NCBI GenBank assembly: GCA_035063885.1
Contig: JAPSFM010000013.1
Coordinates: 20,043 to 84,042 of the forward strand
Origin: CAADGY01 sp900696665
GTDB lineage: Bacteria; Acidobacteriota; Terriglobia; Bryobacterales; Bryobacteraceae
Length of the DNA: 64,000 bases
Reading direction: 5' to 3'
Shown piece after piece: positions 25,022 through 32,647 of this stretch (positions are counted from its first letter, which is position 1; each line of letters opens with the position of its first letter). Position numbers and translations under genes: made by a program. The notes below the pieces were generated by a model. The model was not told where the DNA came from, made no database searches, and saw only the letters and a list, made by a program, of their open reading frames with translations.

Positions 25022-26197
25022 ATGCGGGTTCTTGAAAGCCGTCAAATTACGGTCCTGACGACCAATACATGTACCGCGGCCTGTTCTCACTGCTGCATGA
25101 ATTCCGGCCCGGAGCGCAAGGGCAGGCTAACCTTTACTCAGATCCGCGGCTGGATCGATGAAATTGCTCATCAAACCGAAATCCGAACCATTATCTTTGC
25201 CGGCGGAGAGCCGCTTTTGCTCGGGCCCGATATATTCGCCGCCATATCTCATGCCCGGTTGAGATGTCTTAGTACGCGCCTGGTGACCAACGCCTATTGG
25301 GCGCTCAACGATGCTCGCGCCCGGGATATCTGCCAGAAGCTGGTGGATGCCGGACTCGACGAATTGAACATCAGCATCGACGACTTCCATCTGCCCTACG
25401 TCGATCCCCTGAACGTGCGGCGTGCGTTCCAGGCTGCCCGCCGGATGGATTTTCAATCCGTCGTAGTAGTGCATTGCACGGGTCCTACCACCACGTTCAA
25501 CGATGAACAACTTGATGCCCTGCTGGGTGAACAACTGCCCCGCCTGTTTGACGGTGCGCGCGAGCGGACGCTGTTTGATACCCCGGGGCGGCGGCCGTTT
25601 GTGTGCATTTCCAACACGTCGCTTCAGGCGGTCGGCAGGGCAGGCCAGTGCCTTTTGAGCTCGGATATCGAAATGGATGAACGTTGGGAGCGGCGCTCAC
25701 GCGAGATCGGGGGATGCCCCTGGGCTGTTCGCTCCCCCGCCATAACACCAGATGGCCATCTCGTGAGCTGCTGTGGCTTCGAAGTGAGGGGAAACGAAGT
25801 GCTCGATATAGGCGATCTTGCGGGACATTCGTTGACCGAACTGCTCGATCAGGCCGACCGTGATCTGCCTCTGAACTGGATCGCACTCGAAGGTCCTTAC
25901 GCTATTATGGATTTTCTTAAGGCGCGGGATCCCACTCTTCCTTTCCACGAACGCTATGGCAGCTACTGCGAGCTATGCCAGCACATTGTTACGGACCCGG
26001 CCATCCAAAAGGCCCTATTCGACAACATGGACCGGCGTGTGTTTCACATCCTACAGCGCCGGGAGGACATCAAGGCCGTGCTCCAGCAGCAAGCTGAAGT
26101 CGAAGACTGGCTGAGCGAACCTGCTATAGAGCCGCAACCTACCGGGCCTATGCCCGAATATCAGACTACCGTTACAGGAGGTCACGCGCATGGATAA
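25022..26197 (+). CDS. Radical SAM protein, first gene of the RiPP-type cluster
   Basis: 391 residues. The radical SAM motif is canonical: CTAACSHC with Cys17, Cys21 and Cys24 (CX3CX2C), close to the N-terminus. Next come IIFAGGEPLLLG (the GGE that binds the SAM amino group) and LDELNISIDDFH. The C-terminal part has extra cysteines (FVCISNTS, GQCLLSS, GGCPWAV, LVSCCGFEVRGN, YCELCQH), consistent with a SPASM or twitch auxiliary-cluster domain and with peptide modification. Its stop overlaps the precursor start by 8 bases, which ties the two together. Likely modifies the Ala-Asn precursor, possibly as an epimerase or cross-linking enzyme; the reaction cannot be read from sequence. No clear ribosome binding site. 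Confidence 0.85.
   Translation: MRVLESRQITVLTTNTCTAACSHCCMNSGPERKGRLTFTQIRGWIDEIAHQTEIRTIIFAGGEPLLLGPDIFAAISHARLRCLSTRLVTNAYWALNDARARDICQKLVDAGLDELNISIDDFHLPYVDPLNVRRAFQAARRMDFQSVVVVHCTGPTTTFNDEQLDALLGEQLPRLFDGARERTLFDTPGRRPFVCISNTSLQAVGRAGQCLLSSDIEMDERWERRSREIGGCPWAVRSPAITPDGHLVSCCGFEVRGNEVLDIGDLAGHSLTELLDQADRDLPLNWIALEGPYAIMDFLKARDPTLPFHERYGSYCELCQHIVTDPAIQKALFDNMDRRVFHILQRREDIKAVLQQQAEVEDWLSEPAIEPQPTGPMPEYQTTVTGGHAHG
26176..26182 (+). promoter_or_regulatory. Strong ribosome binding site for the precursor gene
   Basis: AGGAGGT, a near-perfect Shine-Dalgarno sequence, lies 7 bases before the ATG at 26190. The neighbouring radical SAM genes have much weaker sites, so the precursor should be translated in excess over its enzymes, as expected for a substrate peptide. 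Confidence 0.75.
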
Positions 26198-26864
26198 ACG
26201 TAACCTGGCCAATTGGGAAGTTCTCGCCAAGATCCGCCAGGAAGTTGTCGCAAATCCCGAACTTCGCAAGAACTTCTACGATAATCCGATGGCCGCACTC
26301 GAACGCGCGGGCATGGATCTCGACCAGCCGTTGATTCCGGGCATTTCCGGCTCGTCCATCCGGCAGATTCTCGAAGAGAATCCAGGCATCGCCGCGGCCC
26401 TGCCGGAAACAGTGCAGACGGGAGCTGAATCTGCCCTCGCCGTGAGAGTCCGTGGCGAAGAGGTTGGCTTAGCCTTGGCGAACGCCAACGCCAACGCCAA
26501 CGCCAATGCCAATGCTAATGCCAATGCTAACGCCAACGCCAATGCCAATGCCAATGCCAACGCCAATACGAACGGCTTCGGCTTCATCCTGGAAACCGCC
26601 ATCTGGCAGGACGGCCTGCGCGAGAAATTGTTCGCCGACGCGAAAGCGAATCTGGGTGCGCTGCGCATGAGCGAAGCGAAGGTCATAACGCTGGTGGACC
26701 GCATTGCCCGCGACGCCAGCCGCAAAACAAACGAGGTGAAGGTGAGGGGAGGCGTCGAACAAACCTTCGTGCACCGGCACGGCGACTTTAACGTCGAGGT
26801 GGGAGTGTTCGAAAATCCGCAGGGTCTGCGGACCATTCGCTCCGCGCGAGTGACAAAAGCTTAG
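26190..26864 (+). CDS. Precursor-like protein with central poly(Ala-Asn) tract
   Basis: 224 residues in three parts of about 96, 32 and 96. Residues 1-96 hold a helical leader-like segment (LRKNFYDNPMAALERAGMDL) resembling NHLP/Nif11-type leaders. Residues 97-128 are 15 Ala-Asn pairs and one Thr-Asn. Residues 129-224 follow with IWQDGLREKLFADAKANLGA, which looks like a second copy of the leader motif, then a charged beta-type tail ending RSARVTKA. No signal peptide or membrane segment. Position between radical SAM genes, a strong ribosome binding site and a strictly periodic core suggest a substrate for RiPP-type modification. I know of no characterised precursor with this core. If not a RiPP, it could be a modified structural or surface protein. 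Confidence 0.8.
   Translation: MDKRNLANWEVLAKIRQEVVANPELRKNFYDNPMAALERAGMDLDQPLIPGISGSSIRQILEENPGIAAALPETVQTGAESALAVRVRGEEVGLALANANANANANANANANANANANANANANANTNGFGFILETAIWQDGLREKLFADAKANLGALRMSEAKVITLVDRIARDASRKTNEVKVRGGVEQTFVHRHGDFNVEVGVFENPQGLRTIRSARVTKA
26478..26573 (+). repeat. Hexanucleotide (GCC-AAY) repeat encoding (Ala-Asn)15 Thr-Asn
   Basis: Sixteen consecutive 6-base units in the precursor gene. Ala is encoded by GCG, GCC and GCT, Asn by AAC and AAT, the last unit is ACG AAC. The mixed synonymous codons show that the protein pattern has been kept while DNA identity has eroded, yet the near-repeat should still allow slippage and length change. Confidence 0.95.
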
Positions 26865-26899
26865 CTGCGCCGGGATTGTTCTGTCCGGATAACCTGCCA

Positions 26900-28912
26900 A
26901 TGGAACGCGTGCTGTTGCTCCATATGCCACTGGCAGTTCCGACGGTCCCCAATCTCGCCGTCGAGCTGCTTGCCGGTGTGCTTGCGCGATCCGGAATCGA
27001 GGCCGATGTTTTCTACGGAACGTGCCGGCTGGCGCGCACGCCCGCTATCAGTTCCTACATACACAGCATCACAGGGGGCGTTATTTTCACGCCCCTCTAT
27101 TACTCCAGCGAATCCCCGGAGTCAGTGGCACGCCGGCTGATCGATTGTCCGAAAGCGGTTTCGGAATTGTTCGGGAACTTCAAGCGCTTCCGGGCGGAGC
27201 GCCGGGATGCGCCCGCCGAATGGGGTGTCCCGCGTAGGAGCGTTGGGTCGGAATGGCCCTTCGGCTCGGACTGCGACGAGTTGCTTGCTGACGTGCTCAC
27301 GCACATGGATGCCGCGCGGCTCTGCCTGAAACGCTGTCTCGAGGACATCCCTGTGGGGCGATACGACGTTTTTGCGTTCTCTTTGATGTTCGACGCGCAA
27401 AAACTTGCTTCTCTCGCGCTGGCCAAATGGCTGAAGGAGAGAGAACCACATGCGGCTGTGCTGTTCGGCGGCACCGCCTGCGATGGCGACATGGGCTACG
27501 AACTGCTTCAGCGTTTTCCCTGTGTCGATGCTGTCGCGCAAGGAGAGGCCGATCTGACCATCGCCGGCGCAATCCGCGCGCTTCGCGGCGAGCGGCCCCT
27601 CGAAAGCATCCCCGGACTGCTCTTCCGCTTCGGAACCACTGTCACCGCCTCGCCTCCCGCTCCCAAGCTCGAGCAACTTGACGCTCTGCCGGTGCCCGAT
27701 TACACGAGTTTCCTTCAGCAGTTGTCCGCGAGCGACTGGAAACACGACGATCCGTTCATCCTGTTTGAGGCCTCACGCGGTTGCTGGTGGGGCGAAAGGC
27801 ATCATTGCAAATTTTGCGGGCTTCGAGCCGATGGGCTTGCCTACAGGCGGAAGTCTCCCGCGCGCGTTCGTGCGGAAATCCAGGAACTGGCCTCGCGCTA
27901 TCCTGTGCACCGCGCGCTCTACTCCACCGACGCCATTCTGGACTACCGGGCCCTTCGCAATCTCATGCCAACGCTGCCCGGCCTTGCCGCGCGGCACCAA
28001 TGGAAGCTCTTCTTTGAACTCAAGTCCAACCTGCACAAGCACGAAGTAGCACTACTTTCCGAGTCCGGCGTCACTACCGTTCAGCCGGGCATAGAAACCT
28101 TCAGCGACCGCGTACTCGCGCTCATGGACAAGGGGAATCGCGGAATCCGTCAAGTCCAGTTCCTCAAGTGGCTCGCCTCTTACGGCATTGGCATCATCTA
28201 CAACATCATCCTCGGCACCCCCGGAGAGACACCCGAAGACTACGACGAAATGACTCGCTTGCTTCCGTATCTCTGGCACCTGCCGCCGCCGGCTTCGGTG
28301 AACTATCTCAGCCTCGACAAATTCAGCCCCTACATGCGGCATCCGGAAGCCTATGGTTTTCGCGACGTGCGGGCTGTCACCGTCTACGGGCAACTGTTTC
28401 CGGACCCTTGTGTGAACCTCTCCCGCATCGCCTACAAGTTCGAGTACTGCTCCAACGAGATGGACAACCCTCAATTGCGGCAGGCATGGGGAGAGTTCGA
28501 GCTCGCTCTGCAGGCCTGGCGCGAGGAGCACGACTTCAGGCAGCTATTGATACGCGATTCTCCATCTGGCCTCGAGATTATGGAGAAAGACCATGGTGAA
28601 TCGACCCGCGTGCGGCTGCATGGAGAGGCTGCCCGCCTCTACCGGTTTTGTGATGCTGCAAGAAGCTTCCGCGCGATCCGCTCCGCGTTCCCGCTGGTTC
28701 CCGAGAGTGTGCTCCGGCTACGCCTCGCTCTGTGGACGGGACGCCGGTGGATGTATGCCTCCGCGTCTGATGAATTCCTCGCCCTCGCGGTAGAGGTCGA
28801 CCCGCCTCCGAGCGGCGCCAGCGCGCGGGTCGCGATAGACGAGGAGCCTGTCCCATGCAGTCCGCAGCACCTCGTTTCCATTTCGACAATCGGAGGAGAA
28901 ATGCAAACATGA
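26900..28912 (+). CDS. B12-binding radical SAM protein (RiPP C-methyltransferase-like), copy 1
   Basis: 670 residues from ATG 26900; an in-frame TTG at 26876 is less likely. N-terminal cobalamin-binding Rossmann domain (VLLLHMPLAVPTVPNLAVEL; AVLFGGTACDGDMGYELL; CVDAVAQGEADL). The radical SAM core has FEASRGCWWGERHHCKFCGL, giving CX7CX2C, as I recall for the RiPP maturation radical SAM C-methyltransferase family (TIGR03975), plus VQPGIETFSDRVLALMDKG and YNIILGTPGETPEDYDEM. The C-terminal domain (about 560-670) is shared with the next gene. Expected role: methylating unactivated carbons of the precursor. The ATGA overlap (28909-28912) couples it to the second copy. Confidence 0.88.
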   Translation: MERVLLLHMPLAVPTVPNLAVELLAGVLARSGIEADVFYGTCRLARTPAISSYIHSITGGVIFTPLYYSSESPESVARRLIDCPKAVSELFGNFKRFRAERRDAPAEWGVPRRSVGSEWPFGSDCDELLADVLTHMDAARLCLKRCLEDIPVGRYDVFAFSLMFDAQKLASLALAKWLKEREPHAAVLFGGTACDGDMGYELLQRFPCVDAVAQGEADLTIAGAIRALRGERPLESIPGLLFRFGTTVTASPPAPKLEQLDALPVPDYTSFLQQLSASDWKHDDPFILFEASRGCWWGERHHCKFCGLRADGLAYRRKSPARVRAEIQELASRYPVHRALYSTDAILDYRALRNLMPTLPGLAARHQWKLFFELKSNLHKHEVALLSESGVTTVQPGIETFSDRVLALMDKGNRGIRQVQFLKWLASYGIGIIYNIILGTPGETPEDYDEMTRLLPYLWHLPPPASVNYLSLDKFSPYMRHPEAYGFRDVRAVTVYGQLFPDPCVNLSRIAYKFEYCSNEMDNPQLRQAWGEFELALQAWREEHDFRQLLIRDSPSGLEIMEKDHGESTRVRLHGEAARLYRFCDAARSFRAIRSAFPLVPESVLRLRLALWTGRRWMYASASDEFLALAVEVDPPPSGASARVAIDEEPVPCSPQHLVSISTIGGEMQT

Positions 28913-30942
28913 GCGAAAAGGTCCTCTTGCTTACCATGCCCTGGGCTACGCCCGTGCATCCTTCTCTCGCCCTGGGACTGCTGAGTGCGATCCTGCGCGA
29001 TCACGGGATCGAAAGCGAGTGTCTCTATGGCAATCTGCTGCTGCCTCGCCGCGCGGCTTCCAGCGTCTATGCCATTCAGGACCCGGGTCATTATGAAGAC
29101 CGCAGCGCAGGACTCGCTTTTGCGCCCTACCTGTATCCTCAAGTCACACCCGCGCAGATCGCCGAGGAGGTCGCCGAGAGGCACCTCGCGATTGTCGGCC
29201 GGGAAGGTCACCTCGAAACCTCACATTGGCGCCTGGACGTAGCCGGGCAGGCCACGCGTGACAAGCTCGTCGAGCAGACCCTCGAGGACATTGAAGGCGC
29301 GGGCATCTGCCTGGAGCGGTGCATGCAGCGGATTCAGGCAGGAAGTTACGACATCGTAGGCATGTCGCTGACTTTCGAAACGCAACTGATCGGCTCGCTC
29401 GCGCTTGCGCGCCGCATCAGACAGTTCCGGCCGGATATGCGAATCATCCTCGGCGGCGCGGCCTGCACGTCCAACCAGGGCGTTGCGATTCTGAAGGCGT
29501 TCGACACGATTGATGCCGTGTGTCTCGGCGAAGCCGACGCGATCGTTGTACCACTGATCGAAGGGCTTCGCACGAAGCCCTCGAAGCTCGCGAACATTCC
29601 AGGAATCGCCTACCGCGGCATGGATGGCGTTTTCGCCACACGCCAGCCTGAACCCATACGCGATCTGGATTGGATTCCCCGTCCCAATTACGACCCCTAC
29701 GTGGAACAGAAAGCCGCGAGTGAATGGACCGGCTCGCCCACCGTGCTGCTCTTCGAGACCTCACGAGGATGCTGGTGGGGTGAGAAACATCTATGCAGCT
29801 TCTGCGGTCTGAATGCCGAGACGCTGACCTACCGGAGCAAGAGCGCGCAGCGTGTCATGCAGGACATCGCGGGCCTGTGCGAACGCTACGATACCACCGA
29901 CGGGCTGCAAGCCGTCGACAACATTTTCGATCCGCGCTACTTCGCCGATTTGGCGCCGAGGCTCGCCGCTTTCCAGAAGCAGACGCCGGTTACCCTGTTC
30001 TTCGAAATCAAATCCAATATCAATCTCAACCAGATGTATCAGCTTGCCGCCAGCGGGTTCGGCACGCTGCAACCCGGCATTGAGGCGTTCAACGACCACA
30101 TCCTCTCGCTGATGGACAAAGGCGCCAATACCATCCAGCAGATCAACTTCATCAAATGGGCGCACCAGTTGGGTATCAGCCCTACTTACAACATACTCAT
30201 GCGCAACCCCGGCGAGACTGCCCAGGACTATCGCGACATGATCGCCCTGCTCCCGTACATCGAGCATCTACCGCCGCCGAACGGGATCGCGAACATGCAA
30301 CTCGAACGGTATAGCCCGTACTTTCTGAACCCGGCGAAGTACGGCATTCGCCACGTGCGCCCGAAACATCACTACCGGCTGATGTTCCCCGATGAACGTG
30401 TCGACATCGATGAGCTTGTGTATCAGTTCGATTTCGATCACGACGAGCTCGACGCTCCAGATCTCGTTGCTGCACGCCGTGATTTTCTCATTGCGACATT
30501 GAACTGGAAAGCTGCATTCAAAGTCCACCGGCTCATCTATCACCGCTGGAACTCCAAAATTCTCATTCTGGACCGGCGTGGAAAGTCCGACCATTCGGAA
30601 TGGCTCAGCGGACTCGCAGCCGATGTCTTCCTTTTCCTCGACCAAGGGCATCCGTTCAACGTGATCCGCAGGCGCTTTCCCACCGTCCCGGAGCAAGTGC
30701 TGCAAGCGTTTCTCGATCGCATGGTGGCGGCAAAGTATGTTTACCGGCACAAGCCGAAAGATACCTACGTGACGGTTGCGCTCCGCGTGTACGAAGATCC
30801 GGAACAATGCCGGAAGGAGATGGACGCCGCAGTGGAGCAATCACAGGCGAGGCGGCGTAATCGCGCGGCAGTGCCCCACGGACTGGTTGCTCTCGAGCCG
30901 GCGTTCGCCTCCGCACCCGCACCCGGTTCCTGTGGTTCCTGA
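28909..30942 (+). CDS. B12-binding radical SAM protein (RiPP C-methyltransferase-like), copy 2
   Basis: 677 residues from ATG 28909, with GGAGGAG at 28892-28898 and an ATGA overlap with the previous gene. Architecture as in copy 1: cobalamin-binding domain (RIILGGAACTSNQGVAIL; DAVCLGEADAIVV), FETSRGCWWGEKHLCSFCGL (CX7CX2C), LQPGIEAFNDHILSLMDKG and YNILMRNPGETAQDY. It is clearly a diverged paralogue of copy 1, so the two may act on different residues (Ala against Asn, or different positions) or work one after the other. The end is Ala/Pro-rich. Only 7 bases separate it from the convergent methyltransferase gene. Confidence 0.88.
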   Translation: MSEKVLLLTMPWATPVHPSLALGLLSAILRDHGIESECLYGNLLLPRRAASSVYAIQDPGHYEDRSAGLAFAPYLYPQVTPAQIAEEVAERHLAIVGREGHLETSHWRLDVAGQATRDKLVEQTLEDIEGAGICLERCMQRIQAGSYDIVGMSLTFETQLIGSLALARRIRQFRPDMRIILGGAACTSNQGVAILKAFDTIDAVCLGEADAIVVPLIEGLRTKPSKLANIPGIAYRGMDGVFATRQPEPIRDLDWIPRPNYDPYVEQKAASEWTGSPTVLLFETSRGCWWGEKHLCSFCGLNAETLTYRSKSAQRVMQDIAGLCERYDTTDGLQAVDNIFDPRYFADLAPRLAAFQKQTPVTLFFEIKSNINLNQMYQLAASGFGTLQPGIEAFNDHILSLMDKGANTIQQINFIKWAHQLGISPTYNILMRNPGETAQDYRDMIALLPYIEHLPPPNGIANMQLERYSPYFLNPAKYGIRHVRPKHHYRLMFPDERVDIDELVYQFDFDHDELDAPDLVAARRDFLIATLNWKAAFKVHRLIYHRWNSKILILDRRGKSDHSEWLSGLAADVFLFLDQGHPFNVIRRRFPTVPEQVLQAFLDRMVAAKYVYRHKPKDTYVTVALRVYEDPEQCRKEMDAAVEQSQARRRNRAAVPHGLVALEPAFASAPAPGSCGS

Positions 30943-30949
30943 GCACAGA

Positions 30950-32071
30950 TCAACGCGAAATGTACCAGAACCCTGCGTGATCCTCGTAGTGCCTCGTCAA
31001 CTCGAGACCGGGCTTCCGGTCGTCTCGTAAGATGGCAAGGAAGAACAGATAAAGGTGCGTTGCGCCGAGCGTCCGCAGGTGCGCTTCGAGCGCGTCTCTC
31101 ACTGGTTCGACATCGAGGTGCGCCGCCGCCGCACACGTCCAGGCCAGACCATCGAACATGTGGGCGCCGCGGACCAGCGGCAGCGCGGATGGGATGGTCA
31201 TCCGAATCCGCAGTCCGTTGCGTTCCGCCAACTCACGTAACTCGGCTTCGCATCCCGGTGCGTCCCAATCGCCCGTGCAGGTGCCGATGATCTGGCAGAC
31301 TCCACCGGGCTTGAGCGCAGCCGGCAGTCCCTTCAATATCCGGCGCGTAATATCGAGCCCGTCCGCTCCGCCGTGCCCCACAAACGGGTATGGCAGATCC
31401 GGTGGAAAGGGCAACAGAGGCGGGTTGGCCGAGATAAAGTCAAATTCGAGGCCGGGCACCGCCGAGAACAGATCGCCTGTCCGGATCTCGACCCGGTCCT
31501 CGAGCCCGTTCATCACCACATTCAACTCCGCGTGCGCGGCCGCAAGGGGATTCACATCAACGGCGATTACACGGCTGGCTCTTCCGCTGCACACGAGTGC
31601 CTGAATGCCCGGCCCCGTACACAAGTCCAGACACACATCACCGCGAGACGGCATCAGATGCAGCGCTAGCGCGGCCGAGTCCTCTCCGAAGTAAGCGATA
31701 GGATTCACTCCGGGACGCTGTGCGAAGACGAGGAACCCGAGTAATGGCAGGAGCACCATATTGCCAGTGTGCAGTTTCTCGCCCTCCGGCAGCAGAATGC
31801 TCAAGCTGATGAGCGCATCGATCTCCTGATCAGAGAATACGAGCGCGAGTTCGTCCCGGGCGACACGGCGCCCCAGCAGAAAAACGGAAACCAGAACCCG
31901 CAAGGACGCCGGCAGCAAATCCAGATCCGCCGCCCAAAGGTCTACGCGCAAATTCAGCGGCCCATAGATGGCATATGCATCCACGTAGCCTTCACCCGCA
32001 AGCACCCGCGGCAGATTCTTCAATGCCGCAATGCCGGCGGCTAACGTAGTCGTGCGCTGAGCACCTGTCAT
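30950..32071 (-). CDS. PrmC/HemK-like class I methyltransferase (candidate Asn N-methyltransferase)
   Basis: 373 residues from ATG 32071, 4 bases after the upstream gene's stop. Residues about 1-120 form a helical, winged-helix-like N-terminal domain (LVSVFLLGRRVARDELALVF). The Rossmann methyltransferase has motif I VCLDLCTGPGIQALVCSG, acidic VIAVDVNPLAAAHAELNVV and motif IV ISANPPLLPFP near residue 216. (N/D)PP(Y/F)-type motifs mark enzymes that methylate planar nitrogens such as the Gln side chain (PrmC) or adenine N6; here the residue after NPP is Leu. Beside an Asn-rich precursor, N-methylation of Asn side chains, as done by PoyE in polytheonamide synthesis, is an attractive but unproven role. 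Confidence 0.8.
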   Translation of the reverse strand: MTGAQRTTTLAAGIAALKNLPRVLAGEGYVDAYAIYGPLNLRVDLWAADLDLLPASLRVLVSVFLLGRRVARDELALVFSDQEIDALISLSILLPEGEKLHTGNMVLLPLLGFLVFAQRPGVNPIAYFGEDSAALALHLMPSRGDVCLDLCTGPGIQALVCSGRASRVIAVDVNPLAAAHAELNVVMNGLEDRVEIRTGDLFSAVPGLEFDFISANPPLLPFPPDLPYPFVGHGGADGLDITRRILKGLPAALKPGGVCQIIGTCTGDWDAPGCEAELRELAERNGLRIRMTIPSALPLVRGAHMFDGLAWTCAAAAHLDVEPVRDALEAHLRTLGATHLYLFFLAILRDDRKPGLELTRHYEDHAGFWYISR

Positions 32072-32075
32072 TGTT

Positions 32076-32636
32076 TCACCATCCCAGCACTGCAAGCAGG
32101 CGGCTGCAAAACGCGCGATTGTGTCCCGCCACGCTGGCCGGGGTTCCCGGATAGAACCAACCGTAATCGAGCCAGGTCAGCCGCTGCCCACACCACCTGA
32201 AGTTCTCGAGCTTGCCGTCGCCCATGGACAGGCCTGCCTTCGTACACTCGTCGCAGAACGCCGACAACTGCCGAGCGAAGCGGGCAGGCTCTGGCAAAGG
32301 CAATCGCTTTCGGCGGTTGTCCTCTACCCAGGCTCTGCATATCCAGTGACGGAACGGGCTAGCGGCGCGCCCGTTTGAAAACGAAGTATCTGCCGTCCCG
32401 AAAGCGAATAACTCGGGCACAAAGCGGCTCCTGCACAGTACTTGGAGCGCATGCCTCTCGTTATCGAATATCGACGGTTCGGAAAACAGCTTGACCGCGG
32501 CCGGCACCCCCTTCCATCGAACACGAATCACAGGACCTGTACCCAGCAACGCATCGTCTTCGACGTCCGCGATAGCCGGATCGAGGCCGAGGACCCAGTT
32601 CCGTTGAGTGATGTCCAGCGTGTAAGGTACCGGCAT
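32076..32636 (-). CDS. Mini protein-kinase-fold protein
   Basis: 186 residues, about two thirds of a usual kinase domain. N-lobe: VIRVRWKGVPAAVKLF (Lys49 as the ATP-anchoring Lys) and IFDNERHAL (Glu60 as its partner). C-lobe: LSMGDGKLENFRWCG in place of the HRDxKxxN catalytic loop, with Asp, Lys and Asn all in place, then LTWLDYGWF in place of DFG. All key catalytic residues are therefore present and activity is plausible. It is the middle gene of three on the minus strand (11 bases after the degenerate radical SAM gene, 4 before the methyltransferase). Similar compact kinase-like proteins act on sugars, antibiotics or lipid A precursors. Substrate here unknown; peptide phosphorylation or self-protection are guesses. 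Confidence 0.6.
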   Translation of the reverse strand: MPVPYTLDITQRNWVLGLDPAIADVEDDALLGTGPVIRVRWKGVPAAVKLFSEPSIFDNERHALQVLCRSRFVPELFAFGTADTSFSNGRAASPFRHWICRAWVEDNRRKRLPLPEPARFARQLSAFCDECTKAGLSMGDGKLENFRWCGQRLTWLDYGWFYPGTPASVAGHNRAFCSRLLAVLGW

Positions 32637-32647
32637 GGTTTAACTGG

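Noticed and set aside
26276..26836. Antisense frame across the precursor with a long Leu-Ala repeat resembling a membrane segment
   Set aside because: It is the reverse strand of the Ala-Asn tract; no start signal, no family match outside the repeat, and the sense gene has a strong ribosome binding site and enzyme neighbours.
26469..26930. Second antisense frame with a Gly-Ile/Gly-Val repeat
   Set aside because: Also a by-product of the hexanucleotide repeat; it overlaps two well-supported genes.
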